A stretch of 64,000 nucleotides of DNA, taken from assembly GCA_013397115.1 (NCBI GenBank), contig VWZW01001241.1, positions 773,134 through 837,133 on the forward strand, given 5' to 3'. The notes beneath the pieces are model-generated. The model did not search any database. It worked only from the letters and a program-made list of their open reading frames with translations, and was not told the DNA's origin. The position numbers were made by a program, and so were the translations under genes. The stretch comes from Edolisoma coerulescens. Its lineage: Eukaryota; Chordata; Aves; Passeriformes; Campephagidae. This document shows, one piece after another, positions 22,504-37,500 of the stretch. The number at the start of each line of letters is the position of its first letter. Position 1 is the stretch's first letter.

Positions 22504-25500
22504 GTGAGGCTCTCTCCTTTTGATTTCGGGGGGCTTGGTGGAAGGGCCTGTTGTTGGAGGGTGGTGCTGAGGGGCTGCACTCTTTGGCATCACAGAGCTG
22601 GATGGTGGGGGCCTGGTTCCCAGGGAGGCTGAGCAGAAGCAGCTCCTGCCGAGTCCTGGGCATCGAGCACCGCTGCAGGGGAGCCCCTGGTGCTGGCTTG
22701 TGCAGGCACTGCACTGCACACATCACAGAGCTACAGAGGCCACAGGGGTTTTGCCTCTGTTCCTCCAGTGCTGGTGAGGGTGAAATCTGGTGTGAGGACT
22801 GAAGCCTTATGCCTCAGCCACTGAGTCTTCAGCTTCATTCCTCACACAGCCTTGCTCTGTGTACTTGCAACTGGAGCATCATACACTGGGCAGCTTTGCC
22901 CTGGCTGGTGGCAAGGTGGTGACACAGAGGAATCGCGAGTTCTCCACACTGGGCATATTCCTCCTTTCTTGTTTGGAAAGGAGCTTAAAAGTGCTAAACT
23001 TCCTTCAATGCAGTCCTCCAGACATTTCTCACCTCTTCATGAGAGCAGCAGAGATGGATTCTGGCCTGTCCACCTCAGCCTCTGACTTGTTTTTGAACAT
23101 GTACTGCTCTCTTCTAGGCACTATATGGTGGTGTTCCCCGCTATCATTCAGCAGTCCCACGAGGAGAAGCTCTACGTTCACTTCAGCTCCCTAACTGAGG
23201 CCGTCCACCTGGCTGTCACCTTGCAGACAAAAACCCAGAATCACACACTGGTGGAGCAGGATGTGGAGAAGCCAGGCACTTTTCAGAGCATCACCTTCCA
23301 GGTGAGTGTAGACATGGCTACTGATTTGACAGTGGATGTTTTCACCTTCACTTCACACGAGAGCACAGCACTTCTCTGGATACACTGTCCTTCTCCTTGC
23401 CATAGGTTCCAAGCAGGCTAAGTGTATTTCCCTACCAGTGCCAGGCAAAATACAACAGTGTCCTGGAGTCCAGGAAAGTAGGCAATCTTTCCTATGTAGA
23501 AAAAAATCTGTTCTTTTGATCTGTGTCAGCGCATTTCATCCTATTTAAAGTGTGGTGCTAAACATTTTCCTTCAGTTTACTCACTGTTTTGTCCCTAAAA
23601 ATGCTTGTATATCACAACAAAAGTCAATGCATTGGGAGTACATTCTTTTAATCCTTGTTTCCTCAGGAGCCTGCCCCTCCAGCTCCAAGAGGACCATTCT
23701 GCTCTAAAGCTGCACCTACATTGCCAGATGTAGTTGCAGTCTGCATAGACGTTGACCTTGCTTTAATTTAGCTGTGGTGGTGCTGAACCCACAATGAACT
23801 GAATGTCACCGAGGCAGTCTGGGTATTTCTGGAGTGGCTTCAGTTCCTGTCATTGCTCACTGCTGTAGTTAGTTTATCTAGGCACACCGACTACAGAACC
23901 TTCAGCTACATTTCTGGAGAGCCATGGAGATGTGTGTGGTGCTGAGGCTCTACGAACTGCCCGTCTTCCTCAGCACTGCCCAAAGTCACTGTGCCTATGC
24001 CCTGACTGTCCTGCAGACTCAGCAGAATTCAAGGAGGGGCTGCAGGCACTTTTGGGTTTTACATCAACACGACAATGATTAACTAAGAGTTTGGTGCCAG
24101 CCCTCAGGAGAGAGTAAGTCCTGGTTCTGGAAAGCCAAGGAAGTCTGCTGTTAGCAAAAAACAAAAACCACCAAAAAATCCTTCTCCTGCTGAGCTCAGT
24201 CTTTCTGATGCTGAGATGTCCTGTGTTTGCCTGATCAGTATCCCATCTCCCATTACTCCAGATCTGACCTTCCTATGGTTTTACCCAGTTCCATAAAACT
24301 CTCACATTTATATATTCGTGTGAGAATTACATGTCAGTTCACTCCTAAGTTCATGAACAAGGCAGTGACTGCTTCTCCCTAGAATCACAAGTGGGTTGCC
24401 GAGTCATACGGAAGAATTTGGACTCTGAAGTTCAGGGATTTTTTAACAGTGAGATGACGTCTTATATCTGGGATAAGATGCAAAGTCGCTGATGATTTTT
24501 TCTCCATTTCCTTGTGTCAATCAACCTAGGTGCCAGACCTCATGTTAATTCCCAAGAAAACACATGATTCCAAGACACAGGTAGGATATGTCTCGTCTGC
24601 CTCTCCTCTTACAAATTAGAGGGCTTCAGCTTCTCCTGTGCCTGAGCCATGTTGATGTTGGAGATGCAGGGTGGGAAAGATAGTAAAGAGGAAAAAGAAA
24701 TGTACGAAGAGGCAAATGTGACAAACAGAAAGGCAGAGAAAAGAGAATGAAGAAGCTGGACAACAAAAAGAAGACTATGACTAGGGAAAGGAGAGACTAA
24801 AATCACAGGAGATGAAAGGAGGAGGGGGGCATCGGAGATTTTGGAAGGACAAGTGCCTCTGGTTCTCTTTCAAGCTCTTTGTAGTCTGAGGTAATTTTTT
24901 TTTTTTTAACCTGACAGCCAGAGGAGGTGGTTTTTCTGCATGTCCTGATCCACAGTGGAGACAGTGTGTTCCTTGAGGGTCACAAGAAAGTTCTGGTCAA
25001 GCCCCAGAAGAATATAATTCTGATAGAGACAGACAAGGGCTTATACAAACCTGGAGAAACAGGTAAGGCATATGGAAATGGGGAGGGAAGGGTCAAGATA
25101 GCAGCCACACCTGGAGGGAAGATTTCACTGAGTGCAGCAAGCTAAGGTTGTTGGAAATGGAAGGAAGCAGATCTCTGTTATCCAGTGTTTCTAGGAACAG
25201 TCTGAGTCAGGTTGTTCCCCTCCAAGGTGTGCTACACCAAATTCCCAGCCTGCTGCTCCTGCGTGTTGTTTTGGTGTCATATCTCTAGTGACACCTAAAG
25301 GGAAAGTCAGGACTCTCCAGGACACTGGACAAGTTGTTTTTTGAAGATTGTTGTTCATATCTGAGTAAAGCCTAGAGTGACAGTTGCAAGATGTAGAATT
25401 ACAGAGAGTTACCCCACAGTCTTCACAATATGAATGGACTGCAGACAGACCCCACTACAGACAACTCCACTGTTTACCCCAACTTTGTAATCTTTCCAGG

Positions 25501-28500
25501 TAAAGGCAGAGGGTTTCTGCAGCACACTGATGCGTATAAGCCTCCCAGACAAAGCCCTCTGGAGTGGGAGATGCTGGGGAGGGCTGTTTGGGAAAAGACC
25601 TGAGTATCTCTGAGGTAAACAGACATGAATACTGGAGCATAGAAAAGGAGAAGCAGGTTTGTGCAAGGACATGTTGCAGCCAGAATGCTTTACTATGTTT
25701 TTCTTTGTATCTACAGTGAAATTTCGAATTGTGAACCTTGATGAGAACCTTCAGGTCATTAAAAATGAGGTAAGTATCACCTTGTGCCTTTCTAAAAGTA
25801 GGAGCTTCAGTGTGGAACACATTGAGAGGCCCGTGAAAGAGTCATCTCCCTTCATGCCTGCTGAACCATAAGAACAAATTATCTTTGGAGGAAACCACTC
25901 AATCGCTGGTCATTTGGAGAAAGACAAGTGTAAGCTGGCACAGAGGGAGGAGGAGACGTACTGTGGGGTCTGGATGGGGCAGACATTTCTGGTCAGGGAC
26001 CCATGTCAGGCAGAGTTCTTTATACTGGTTCACATGGACGCTGTTTCACAAAACTGAGATTGTGTTTCTCTTGTTTTCACAGTATTCCCAGATATGGCTG
26101 CAGGTAAGTGACAAAGAAGTGACCGAAGGGATACGTCTGTCTCTTCTACTGTGATCTTTCACCCCCTGAGTTATGCCACAAATTCATAAGGATATGGTTG
26201 TAGTTCAGGTCCAGCTGAAGGTTTTTCTACGTGGTCAACCTGGGTTCTTCATTCAAACTAGTACCTCTGTGGTGCACACAGCTCTGCTAGAAGCAGGGCA
26301 GTACTGAACCTTTACCCAACGCCTTGTCTGCACAGAGCACAGGGACAGGCACTCAATAAATGCCTCTCCTTCCCATGGTGTTATGATGTTGCCACTTCCC
26401 AGTAGCTTTACTGTTCTTGGCAGCCTTTGTAATTCCAAAGCTTACTAAAATAATACTGGAGGGAAGTGAAGGTATCTCTCCTGGTGACCTGGAATCTTCT
26501 CTACTGGGTCAAGGGTAAGCCCTTGTAGTGCCTTCTTGTGCCTGAGTATGGCTGGACCTGCCAGGTAGATGTGCTCCCAACGTGACTTGGTGGCTCTGCG
26601 TGTCCTTTCCCAAACAGGATCCTGAACACAACCGTATTGCTGAGTGGCTGAATGTAAAGTCAAATCACGGCATTGTGGATCTATCATTCCCCCTGGCATC
26701 CGAAGCATCCCTTGGGAAGTATACCATCTCAGTGCAGCAGGACATGGCTCAAAAAACCTTCAGTGTTGAGGAATATGGTGAGGCTTGAACATCAGAGGGG
26801 AGGGAAAAGCAGTGTGGGTAGCTGGAGGAGAGAGCAGGGTGATGTAGCTGTGTTCATCCCACCTTTTGCTTTGGGAGAACAACAGAGTGGGGACAAGGAT
26901 GGAGGATGGGTCTGTGTGCACACCTCACATGGGGCTGGAGGTTCTGCAGCTGAATAGGGTACAAAGGAGAGGCCGTGGGCTGACATCTCATTCTACCTGC
27001 ACCTGGGCCCTGTGATGAGCACATTTTGCTGCTCATTGTCACCCTTTTCTAGGCTAGGTTTGCCATCCACTCCAGTCAGGTGCTATAATGGGAAGTGGAG
27101 CCATGTCTTGGTCCCATTAATTGGCATTGAAAGACAAAACCCGGTGCCATTTAAGTGTTTAAGCATGACTGAGCTGGAGCAGAAAGCAGTCCCGTGTCCA
27201 ATTGTAGCAGCAAATACAGGGTGGTGTGGCTGGAGGGAGTAACCCTATTGCAGAATGGTGATGAAGAACTGGGGACATCACTGTCTTTCCCTCATCTGGA
27301 CTGCAGCTATAACACAACTTCCGTCAGTGTCCATACTCATCCATACCATCCACTGGTTTTTTTCCTCCATCCTTGTCTTACTCTCTTCCATACAGTGCTG
27401 AAAAAATTTGAGATGAAGATTGAGTGCCCTCCACATATCACTACAGCAGATGAGGAATTTCAGCTGGAGGTCTGTGGCAAGTGAGTACATGATACCATTG
27501 TGATCTCTGCCCTTTGACTCCACCATCACCTCCAGATTGCTCATAAACAAGAAGTAGTCTTCCACTTGTCAGTATGATCTTTTTGCATTATCCTGTGTCT
27601 TGGGGAGACAGCTCACTCTCTGAAATGGGCTCCTTTTCACACCTGGTCACTTACTGTGAGGCTGAAGGACACTAAGGATGGTGGGTATAGTGGGTGGAGA
27701 GGGATGCAAAATCATTTTAAAGCATGAGCAAACAAGGTACAAAGCAAAGCTCTCCAGGCTCCACTTCCCCTGATGAGAATGGGAGGTGTCCTAGATCACT
27801 ATTTCTGCTGATGGTCAGCAGACTGTCTTTTGGTGAATGTTTCTCTCTTTTGACATAGGTATACTTACGGGAAGCCTGTTCAAGGGAAAGTAGAAATTAC
27901 TGTTATGACGTTCTCCCAGGCCATGGAAGGCAGTTTTACAAGTTCTGCGATTCAGAAGCAAAACAGCTGGGTAGGTGAACAAATAAGAGTAATGAGTATC
28001 ATGTGCTGGAAATGTGTTTCTGCCCCCTTAACCTGCCTCAGTGCACCTCAGGTGGGCACCAGCCTGTTTAGTCTGGTGTCTTCCCAGTAGCTGGACATGA
28101 TCAGACCATTGATTCCTCTTCCCGTATCCCTGTTGCTTGAATTACTGCTCTAGCTGCGCATACCTGACTCCGTGCTTTGGGAAAAGTTGTAAGATATGGG
28201 AAGCAGTGGTGCGTGGCACCTTTTCCAAGGGTCTGTATCATATTGGATGCAATCAGATCACCCCATCAGGTGGGGGCTATTGGGATCACCAGCCTGTTCA
28301 GCCCTGTGACCACTCCCACTAATAAGCAGGCTATCAGAGCATCACATGGGCTGTGGATCCATGCCCTCTTTCTTGCTGTATCCCTGCACAATGGGTCATC
28401 TTAAGCTTGCTAGTGTCTGCTCTGAAATTATGTCCATTGCTGGTTACACTTTCTTCTCATCTGTGTCCATTGTATATTTGTGGTTAAGCTTCACATTTGT

Positions 28501-31500
28501 TTTTTTCCCACGGGTTTCAGATGCAGCTCTTTTGGCCTGACAGCCACAGGAAAATATTTCTAAATGTCAGACCAGCCAGCAGCAAGCCAGAATATAAAAA
28601 TCTATCTGGATCTCTGCATCTTTTTAAATGCACTCCAGCTGGAATGCTGTACAGTCTTAGCTGTGCAAAACACCAGCTGAATGCCAGCTCCACATGGCAT
28701 GTAAGAGGCCCTGGAAGGTTCTGAGGAGCACTTCACAGGCATGGCTAGAAACACTGCCTGTACCCGGGCTCTGCCTCAATGCTTGGCAAAGCTCTTGCCA
28801 TCTGTACCTGGCAGGATGCCCGTGTTTAATATGGCCATGTCACAGGAATGGTCATGTCTGGAAAGCCACACTGTCAGGCTTTATTCATTAGGGCCATAGC
28901 ATTTCAGGGAGACCTTTAGCTCATATAATGAAACTCATGCTCTCTCAGCTATGTGATTTGGGCTGAATCCAGTCTCATGAGTTTGTCTGTGACATAATTA
29001 ACTCTTACGTGATTTGCCTTAAGTACTTTCTTTTTTGCTGCTTTTTTGGTGACTGTTTAATCCAAGCACATTGATTTTCTTTTCTGCCTAAGGTATCCAT
29101 GACGGGTTTCTGCAGTTAGGATTTGTAAGCTTTACGCTGTTCCAAAAATATCTGGAAATACTTCTTTAGGACTGCCTGGCATCTATGGAACAGTTTGTCT
29201 TCCTCTACACCACTCTCTTTCTCTCTGTTCTCCTCTCTCTCTGCAGACAAATAAGGATGGCTGCGCTACTTTCACAGTGAAGACAGAAGCTCTGGAAATA
29301 AATGAAGCTGACAACCATGTAATTGCAGTAGGAAAAATGGTGGAAAATGGAACAGGTACTGGATAATATGTGGAGCATTCTCTTTTTCACAGGCAATATT
29401 TTTGGTTCTGGTCTTTCTGTGGCAGTGGAATTTCTTTTGAAAAAGTCACTTGAAGGTTCCCAAATCTTCTGTCATGGTAATAGTCTCTATTCTAGTACCT
29501 CTTTCATCTGTTTTCACCAGATTTCCTAATCCTCTCCACCCTTCACCTCCCTTAGCATGTGTATAACTTTTTAGTGATTGCCTGGACACCAGGGTGTTCC
29601 TCAGCCAGTTGCAAACTGCTTGACGGTTTATAACTAAACAGTCATCTGGTTGCCCTTTATCTTCAAAAAACATAAACAAATAAACATATAAATGAATACT
29701 TATAGGCTATGATGCCTCATGTCATGAAGCAGGAAGCCCAGAAAGCTCGAGGGAATCATATCCTAGAAGAATGTATTTTCTCTCCTAAATTTAGAGCTTG
29801 TAGATGTTGTAGGTAGTGTTGAAGTGCCTTTTTGTCTTCTGCTTCCCTAAGATCACTGCTTAGGATTCAACAGATTTTTCATCTCGCCACCCAGGAGCAC
29901 ATTCTGTGGAAACAGCTCTAATTCCTGTTGCAACGATAATGAAATCTATAGAGTTTATCAACCTCCATCCATTCTACAAACGTGGGATACCATACACAGG
30001 GAAGGTAATACTCATGGATCCCTTCTCTGCTGAGAATGCATCACAGATATAACCTTTTGCAGGTAGAAAGCAACAGTCTCCAGGAAAGTAAATGCTGCTC
30101 TGCTGGGACCCAGAAACTAGGAGTGAAGACTCCTGTAGAAGAAATTTTTTCTCCGCATCCTATCATAGTATATTTCCTGGACTGGGATTCTGGGGCCAGC
30201 TGCAGTTTCTGGAGGCTTCTCCAGAATTCTGAAACTAGTCTGTGCATATGGGATGGGGGTGGTGTCAGCAGGCACGTAACATTCCCTTTGGACAAAGGCT
30301 CCTGGTAACTTGGCAGCAATCTCTAAGGCCTTGCATATCAGTTCACTGGCAGTCATTTCCAACTCAGGTCCCCTGGGTGATGCTAGGACTGCTGTCCTGG
30401 GGCTAGAAACACTTTCACCTGGGCCAGTACTGACCCCAGCATGGAGGTCAACGAACACCAAGAGCTAAGTTGTTGGAGACAAATCTCTTCCTGATCATCT
30501 AAGATCCTGCAGCATTATCCAAGAAGCACCTCAGGATCTGAGGAATTCACCTTTTCCCCCAACAGAGGTGTCTCATTTGCCTGTACTACCATTTTGTTCC
30601 AGTCCTGAACAGCTTCAAATTGTTGATTTTGTGTATTTATTGGACTTTTATTTGGATCCTTCCAACCGGTCTGAAAGCTAGAAGGGTTGAGGGAACCCAG
30701 TGATAGAAGCAATTAATACTAAGCACTGGCAGTGCCTCAGAGTCTGGCACAGCAGGGTATTAACTTCTCCCCCTTCCCTACAGATGTTCTGCCACAGTGC
30801 GAAGTCTCCCCTCAGAAATGAAACAGTCCATCTAACAGTTGACGTCAATGATGAGGAGACACATCTGTCACTCCTCACAGATGAGAAGGGGGAAGCTCAC
30901 TTCACACTGGATACCACCAGCTGGAACAGCACGATGGTTTCTCTGAAGGTGAGTATCAGCCACTGAAAATCTTTTGTTTGGTGTGGGGTGTGTCCCATGA
31001 AAAGATAAAAGAGGAAAAATGATATTGTGGTCAAATCTACTAGGCTTAGATTTTTTGCTAAAACTTTGTAAGAGAAAATCTTGTAAGAGACTTTAAAATG
31101 ACATTTCAACAAATTATTTTAACCATGCAGGTGTGCAGTCTGCCATCAGCTCAGGTGATAACAGAGTTTCAGCAGGTGTACAAGTTCCCTTGCATCACTT
31201 GATACTAATTGTATTGCCACCTTGTGTTTATGTGCTTGAAGGGTACCTACAACCCTCCAACTGACGACAGTGCATTTTCTGCTGAAAGTGAAATAGAGGA
31301 GAGCTTCCACTGGCTGAAACCTTTCTACTCCGAGAGCAACAGCTTCCTTGAGATCAAGGCCAAGAATGATGTGATGTCCTGTGATCAAGAGCAGGAAGTG
31401 CAGGTGGATTATATCGTTTCCCAGAACAAACTCAGCTCTGAAGAAGACCACATTGATTTCTACTACTTGGTGAGCACAGAAGACAGATGATTCTCAGGGC

Positions 31501-34500
31501 AAGGTTATGCTTGCTGGCATTTTACCCTTTTCTCAGAGCACAGAGATACTCAGAGGAAAGGTAAAGCTACTCCTAGACAGTCAGTTTGTGACTTCTGTTC
31601 TGCCCAAACCTTCACCTGCTTTCCAGTTCCTGGATCTCCTCCTAGCCCCCAGCTGCATTGCTTTGTTATCCATGTCTTGACCTAAGCTTGGGCAATAGAT
31701 GCCTGCCGTTTGCTCTACTTTCTCTTATGTCCACATGGATGGCACTGGAGGGCTAGCCCGAACTCTGCCCAGAAGATGTGCCCCAGATGTCCATCTGTGT
31801 CTGGGGCAATCTGTCTGAGAACTAAGAGGCACTCTCTGGGGCAGCTGACATCCCCCCACCTGTTCTGCAGGGAAAAGCTTGAAAGGCCCTTGCACAGGGC
31901 CTTGATGCACACTAGAGCTATGTAGTAGTGTTTTGATAAAGTCCGCTTTCAAGAAAGGGAGTCATAGCAAGGGCATGACTACAGCCTAGCCGAGAGGTTA
32001 TGACTGTCTTGGTTACTGAACTGGATTCACTCATACAATCAAAAAGTTCTCAATCCTAGTAATGTAAAGATCTGAGTTTGCTGGGTCTTAAGAGCAGCTG
32101 CCTGTAGCTTCAGAAGCACCTCTGGCTTTCCAAGCAGCCACACCTTCTCATGGCCTAGCCAACACCTCTCAAATCCTACCCAGCTATACCATCACTATCT
32201 CTGCTGCAGAGCCCTGGAAATCATGTCCTGACAGAGGAACTTCTGGGGCAACATTTGTCAGACGTCATTCTCTCTTCTCTTGTTCTTTTCACACTCTCCT
32301 CACACTCTCAGAATTCAGACCCTTGAATGGCACGTCTCTTTGCTCTTCAGGTGATAGCAAAAGGCAAGATCCTTTTCAGCAGACAGAAGAAGGTGCCAAT
32401 CACCCAGCATGAGAGTGAGTAAAAGCATGAGAAATTAAGTGCCCCATAACACACCCCAGAAAACTGACTGCTCTCCAGTGACTCTGAGTGCAGGTGTTAT
32501 TCTTATCCACAGGTGGGAAATAGTGAACTGAGTTCTTAGTGGTGGTCCTCCTCCTAAGACCAACACAATCTCCTCTCAATTCAGTGTCTTGCTAGGCAAC
32601 TGTCCTCCTTCTGTCTTGTCTAATTGATCTAATATCCAATCTTATGACTTTGCTGCTAACTTGTACTTTTGGAGAAGATGTGACTCAAAGAAATGGCTGG
32701 TGTGCTTGGTTTATTGTTAATTTGTGACATTGGCTGTGTGGGGTGTTCTTATCTGCAGGTAGAAATTATGAAGTCTCTTCTTTTGATTCTTAATGTGTGT
32801 CCCACTCCAGTGAGCTGATTCAATTGGATGTTGTCCCTCTCTTCCTTGCTGCTGTTTTGTGCAGATCTGCAGGGCTCCTTCTCATTGACTCTGCCCGTTG
32901 GCAATGACTTCCTGCCTGACATCAAGCTCCTGGTGTATGCGGTCTTCTCGGATGGAGAGGTGGTGGCTGATGTGGAGCAGTTTGAAGTAGAAAAGTGCTT
33001 TAGACACAAGGTGAGCAGAAATCACACGAGGAGTGTCATAGCATCATTGATGTGCCCTGGTCTGCTGTGGTTCCTGGTCCTGTTTTATCCTCATCCGAAT
33101 GGTGTAAGCTGGATATACCAGTTTAATGGATATACAGAAAACCAGATGCCCAGTATCTTTGGCTGGGAAACAAGACAGGTAACCTCCTTCTCCCTGAATC
33201 CGTAGTCCTGCTCTCCACAACACCAACTGGCAAGCTTTGCTCAAGGAGTAAACCAGGTCCCCTTGAACTCTGTTTTCTCCCCCCATTCCCCATTACTGAC
33301 TTGGCAACACACTGTCCCTCATACACTCCCTAACACAGAAGAGAAGCCTGTCTGCTTAGCTCTCTGTGGTAGTTCTGGATCAGAGGCTGGTGCATGTGTG
33401 GTGGTAGAGGAATTCTCGCTAGGACTGTGTGCACTGCAGCCTCTTCAGTCTTCCCAATGGATTTCCAGGATGGCCTGATTCAGCACCTCATCCCCCTTCC
33501 TTACCTTATTTGAAGTCTTTCCCTCTGCTACCCAGACGTACAAGAGTCACAGGGTCCCACTCTCCAAGGTTAAGCCCCCAGATCCCGTCTTCTTTTGCAG
33601 GTGGCGCTGGAATTCTCACACAAGGAGGAAGTCCCAGGATCCAAAGTCAGACTGAACCTCAAGGCTGCTCCAGGGTCCTTGTGCTCTGTGCGAGCTGTTG
33701 ACAAGAGCATCCTCCTGAAGAAGAACGAAACCCTAACAGCAGACAGCGTGAGTGCAGCCTGCCATGTCCAACACCCTAATGTCTGCCTGCCTTCTGCCTG
33801 TATGCATGAGTGGGAGGAAGCCCACAGTACATCCCAGGACAGCTGCAGTGTTAGGTGGCTGCCCTGCCATTCCCCTTCATCAGCCTCTTCTGAGCTGATC
33901 ACATTCCTCACCATCAGCTCTGTGCTGTGAGCCTCTGCCTGAAGGATGGTGGACGCTACATGGCACTGCAGGGGCAGGCAGGGAGAGCTGCTTCAAGGAG
34001 ATGCTGGTGCTTTCTGCTTCGTGGGAGGGTGCTTAGCAGCTTTCCTCACATCCACATCTCGGCTCTACCATCTTCCACCAACCAGTGAGGTTAAGCCTTT
34101 GAAATGGAATTTTGCCCCAGCAGGGTCCTCCTATCCCTCTGCCCCAACCACTGTTGAATTATAACCATAATCAGTGGTTCTGAGAAGTTCTTTAGAAAAC
34201 AGTAGCTAGGTGAGAGCACACAGAGCACACAGTGGCTGGTGAAAAGCGGTCAGTATTTTGTCAGCACCCAGGGGGATTCTGAGAATCAGAAGGGTTGGAG
34301 GCACTTACCTTAAAGCAGCTGTGTATTTCAGAGGAATGAATTAAAAACTTGGAGCAAAAATACTGTAAAAATTGAAAATCCTAACATAAATCCACAATGT
34401 GTACCAGAGACAATAAAACAGGTATATGCCTCCTGCAAAGTTGTAAGCTAAATTTTAGCAGTCCAGTGTGTTACAAAGAAGCCTCACCAAATCCAGGGGG

Positions 34501-37500
34501 ACACACTACACCTGTTGATAGGGCCCACAGTGTGATCTGGTGTTCCATTTCAAAGGGATGCTGTCCTAGTGCAGAGCACTTGCATCATTTACTAACAGGT
34601 ATTTAAAGTAGTAATCCTTAAATGTGTAGGTCAGATGTGCCAATGCCTTGTGTTTAAACTGAATCATGCATTTTTATCCTAATTTTGCACCCTAGTGTTG
34701 AAAGGCTTGAACTGTCTTGGAGATTAAAAGCTGCTTGTCTACATCCACTCCTTGGATATATGTCCTTTAGTATATATTATCCTATACATGTCCTTTGTAT
34801 TATGTCCTTTAGTATAAGCTGGGCCACTCCCAACGTCCTCAGCTGCAAAGCTCTGCAATGTGTAATAGAGGGCTACAACCCAAACGCCTGACCCACACAC
34901 ATGCTTGTTGGCCAGCTCCTTTTGAAGACCTCTGTTTCTCTATTGCAGCTGTATGAGGAAGTCTTTGATGACAGCTTCACGGTTGGAGGACGAGGCTTGC
35001 CTTACCGCTTGGAAGACTTTGAGGCATATCCCTGTCTGCCCCAGCAGCCCAGCCCCCACAAAAAGGCTCGGATGGGTGCACCATGGTACCAAAGCGAGGC
35101 TGATGTCTATAATCTGCTTAAGGTGAGTGCCTACACCTCCTCTAAACTTTTCCTGAGCCAGTGAGTTCCAATAAGCCGTCCTGAATGCCTACAAGAAGTC
35201 ATCTGTTCCTTGTTGTTTGGTGTAGCCACACTCATTTGGGGACTATGGGGAAAATTGAGTAAGCATAGTACAAACCACCTGATTAGAGAAAGATAGACAG
35301 TGTAAAAATGAACAAATTTACTTTAGGCTACCATTAACTATAAAGGGGGAGTGGCAAGACTACAGCAGTAATACCTGAGCACCTCACCATATTCTGACCA
35401 ATCACCACTTGGCTACTATTTTATTTACAAACTACTTTACTCTGTGTTTCACTGAGTGTCTCCGTAACTTACCCTCAAAGCAGTTTTAATAAAAGGAAGT
35501 CTTTCACAATTTGGCTTTACAGCTAACTGTCACGACAAACAATGAAATAAGCTAATGTGCTAACAAGCACGATAGCCAGAAAAGTGTTAACATGTCTGCT
35601 AACTGAAATGCAAGAAGCTCTGCTTCTGGCAGAATGCTCTTTTAAAAAATATATGCCAGTAGAAGCACCTTAAAATAGGAGAAGAGGGTAACAACACACT
35701 GAAAACAACCCAACATGTAGTCTGAATTGAATGGGTTTCTTAAGTTGACAGAACTCTACCATAGAGATACAGATCTTGATTCCCTTCAAAAGGCATGTTA
35801 CTGTGCTGTCTCCTAGGTGGTTATTCCTTAGACTGTGTGTCATTGCTAGGGTCGGGCGTATGAAGTGCAGATCTAGTTGAAATCTACTTGTATGAGAAGT
35901 AATAGTTGGTCCCAGTATTCCTCAGAAACTGGTTTCCATTTCTCAAGCACTGGCCAGAGTCTGAGCCTGTAAGTTTATGCATATAGATATAAACAAGCAG
36001 CATTTAAAAGTGTTTTGCCACTGGCCACCAGCCCTCATTTGATACCCACGATCATGAGATAGTTTCAACATTCCATGTTCCCTTTTATTTATCCGTGATT
36101 TGCTGTCTGTACTATTTTCCCAGAAACTGCGCATGAAAATATTTACCAACACTAGAATCAAGAAACCTGTTTCCTGTGTGCGTCCAGACTTTGAGAAAAA
36201 GATATATCTGAGAAAAAACTATATGGTTGGTAAGAAGCAGACACGCCCATCTCCTTGAGTGAAGGGGCTCCCCTCTCCCAGTTCTGGCCAGCCTGCAGCT
36301 GAGACAACTGACCCCCTCCTGCTGCATTTCTTGTTTGTGTATGAGAGCAACAAAGCTTGTGTCTGTTTCAATGGACCTGATTCACAAGTCACAGGTAGAA
36401 GCTCAAATCTCCATGCTTTCTTGGTGTCCCTGTGTTCAGTGTTTTTCATACAAAATGTAGTGTGCTCTCTGCCAGCACTTTCACAGATTATTTAAAGGAG
36501 TGTGGCTCCATTTTAGCATGCTGTCTCCCCCTGGATCCAGACCAAATTTGGATCCGTCAGACTGAGCCTTGGGCTAAACTCTATTCAACTCTGTTTCCCT
36601 AAAGCTGTGTTCCCCAAAGATACCCACACAGTGTCAGATTCTCATGGAAACACTAGCCCTGTCCACTCTTTCTCCGTGTCACAAAACATTTGTGGTTTGT
36701 GTTAGATTGCCTGTGAATGAAGAACTTGTTTCACCTGTAGCTATATATGCTGTTTTCTGAAGTATCACTTGCTCTCTACCAGGCAGCCATGCTATCTATC
36801 CTGATTCTGAACCTCACTCTGCTGACAAGGAGAAGCCAAAACCACGGACGCTTTTCCCAGAGACCTGGATTTGGGATTTGGTCTCTGTCGGGTTGGTAAC
36901 AGCCTCTGCCTTCCTTCCCCAGGGACACTCCTGGAGTATTCTGACTGCTTCTAAGCAAGTCCTCCTCTTCTGCTTCCTGCTGTAGGGGCGATGGACAAGC
37001 GTCTCTCCAAGTTGCTGTACCTGACACCGTTACAGAATGGAATGCCAACACCTTCTGTGTTGCCGATACTGGCTTTGGTTTCTCGCCTCTGACCTCTCTT
37101 AGGGTCTTCCAGCCTTTCTTTGTGGATGTATCACTGCCATACTCTGTGATCCAAGGAGAGACTTTCAGTCTAAAAGCCACTGTCTTCAACTACCTCAAGG
37201 AGTGTATCCAGGTGAGTTCCCCCAAGTGAGTTCCCCCAATTACATGGCCTCTGTCAGAATAACTTGAGCCCAAAGGCAAGCTCTGAGCTCCTCAGCAGCC
37301 CTAGATTCTGGCATCTGGACCATAAAGCACAACCTTGCACTTTATGACACAGGGCATTTGCTGTTTGGTGCAGTGCCTGTTACTAACACTAACACAATGT
37401 GTGCTTGTACATCCAACCACGCTCAGGTCCACACCAGCCTCACAGAGACCCCAGAACTAAAGGTGGATGCCTGTCCAAGCTGCCACTTCACCAGCTGCCT

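Noticed and set aside
22374..22719. Minus-strand ORFs opposite gene 2 exon 1
   Set aside because: They are the antisense of the signal-peptide exon and its GC-rich flank, with no own splice or family support.
28517..28720. Open segment beginning QMQLFWPDSHRKIFLNVRP as an extra gene 2 exon
   Set aside because: It has a reasonable acceptor (GGTTTCAG), but exon 8 (to 27970) joins exon 9 (29247) in phase and the family has no exon between them.
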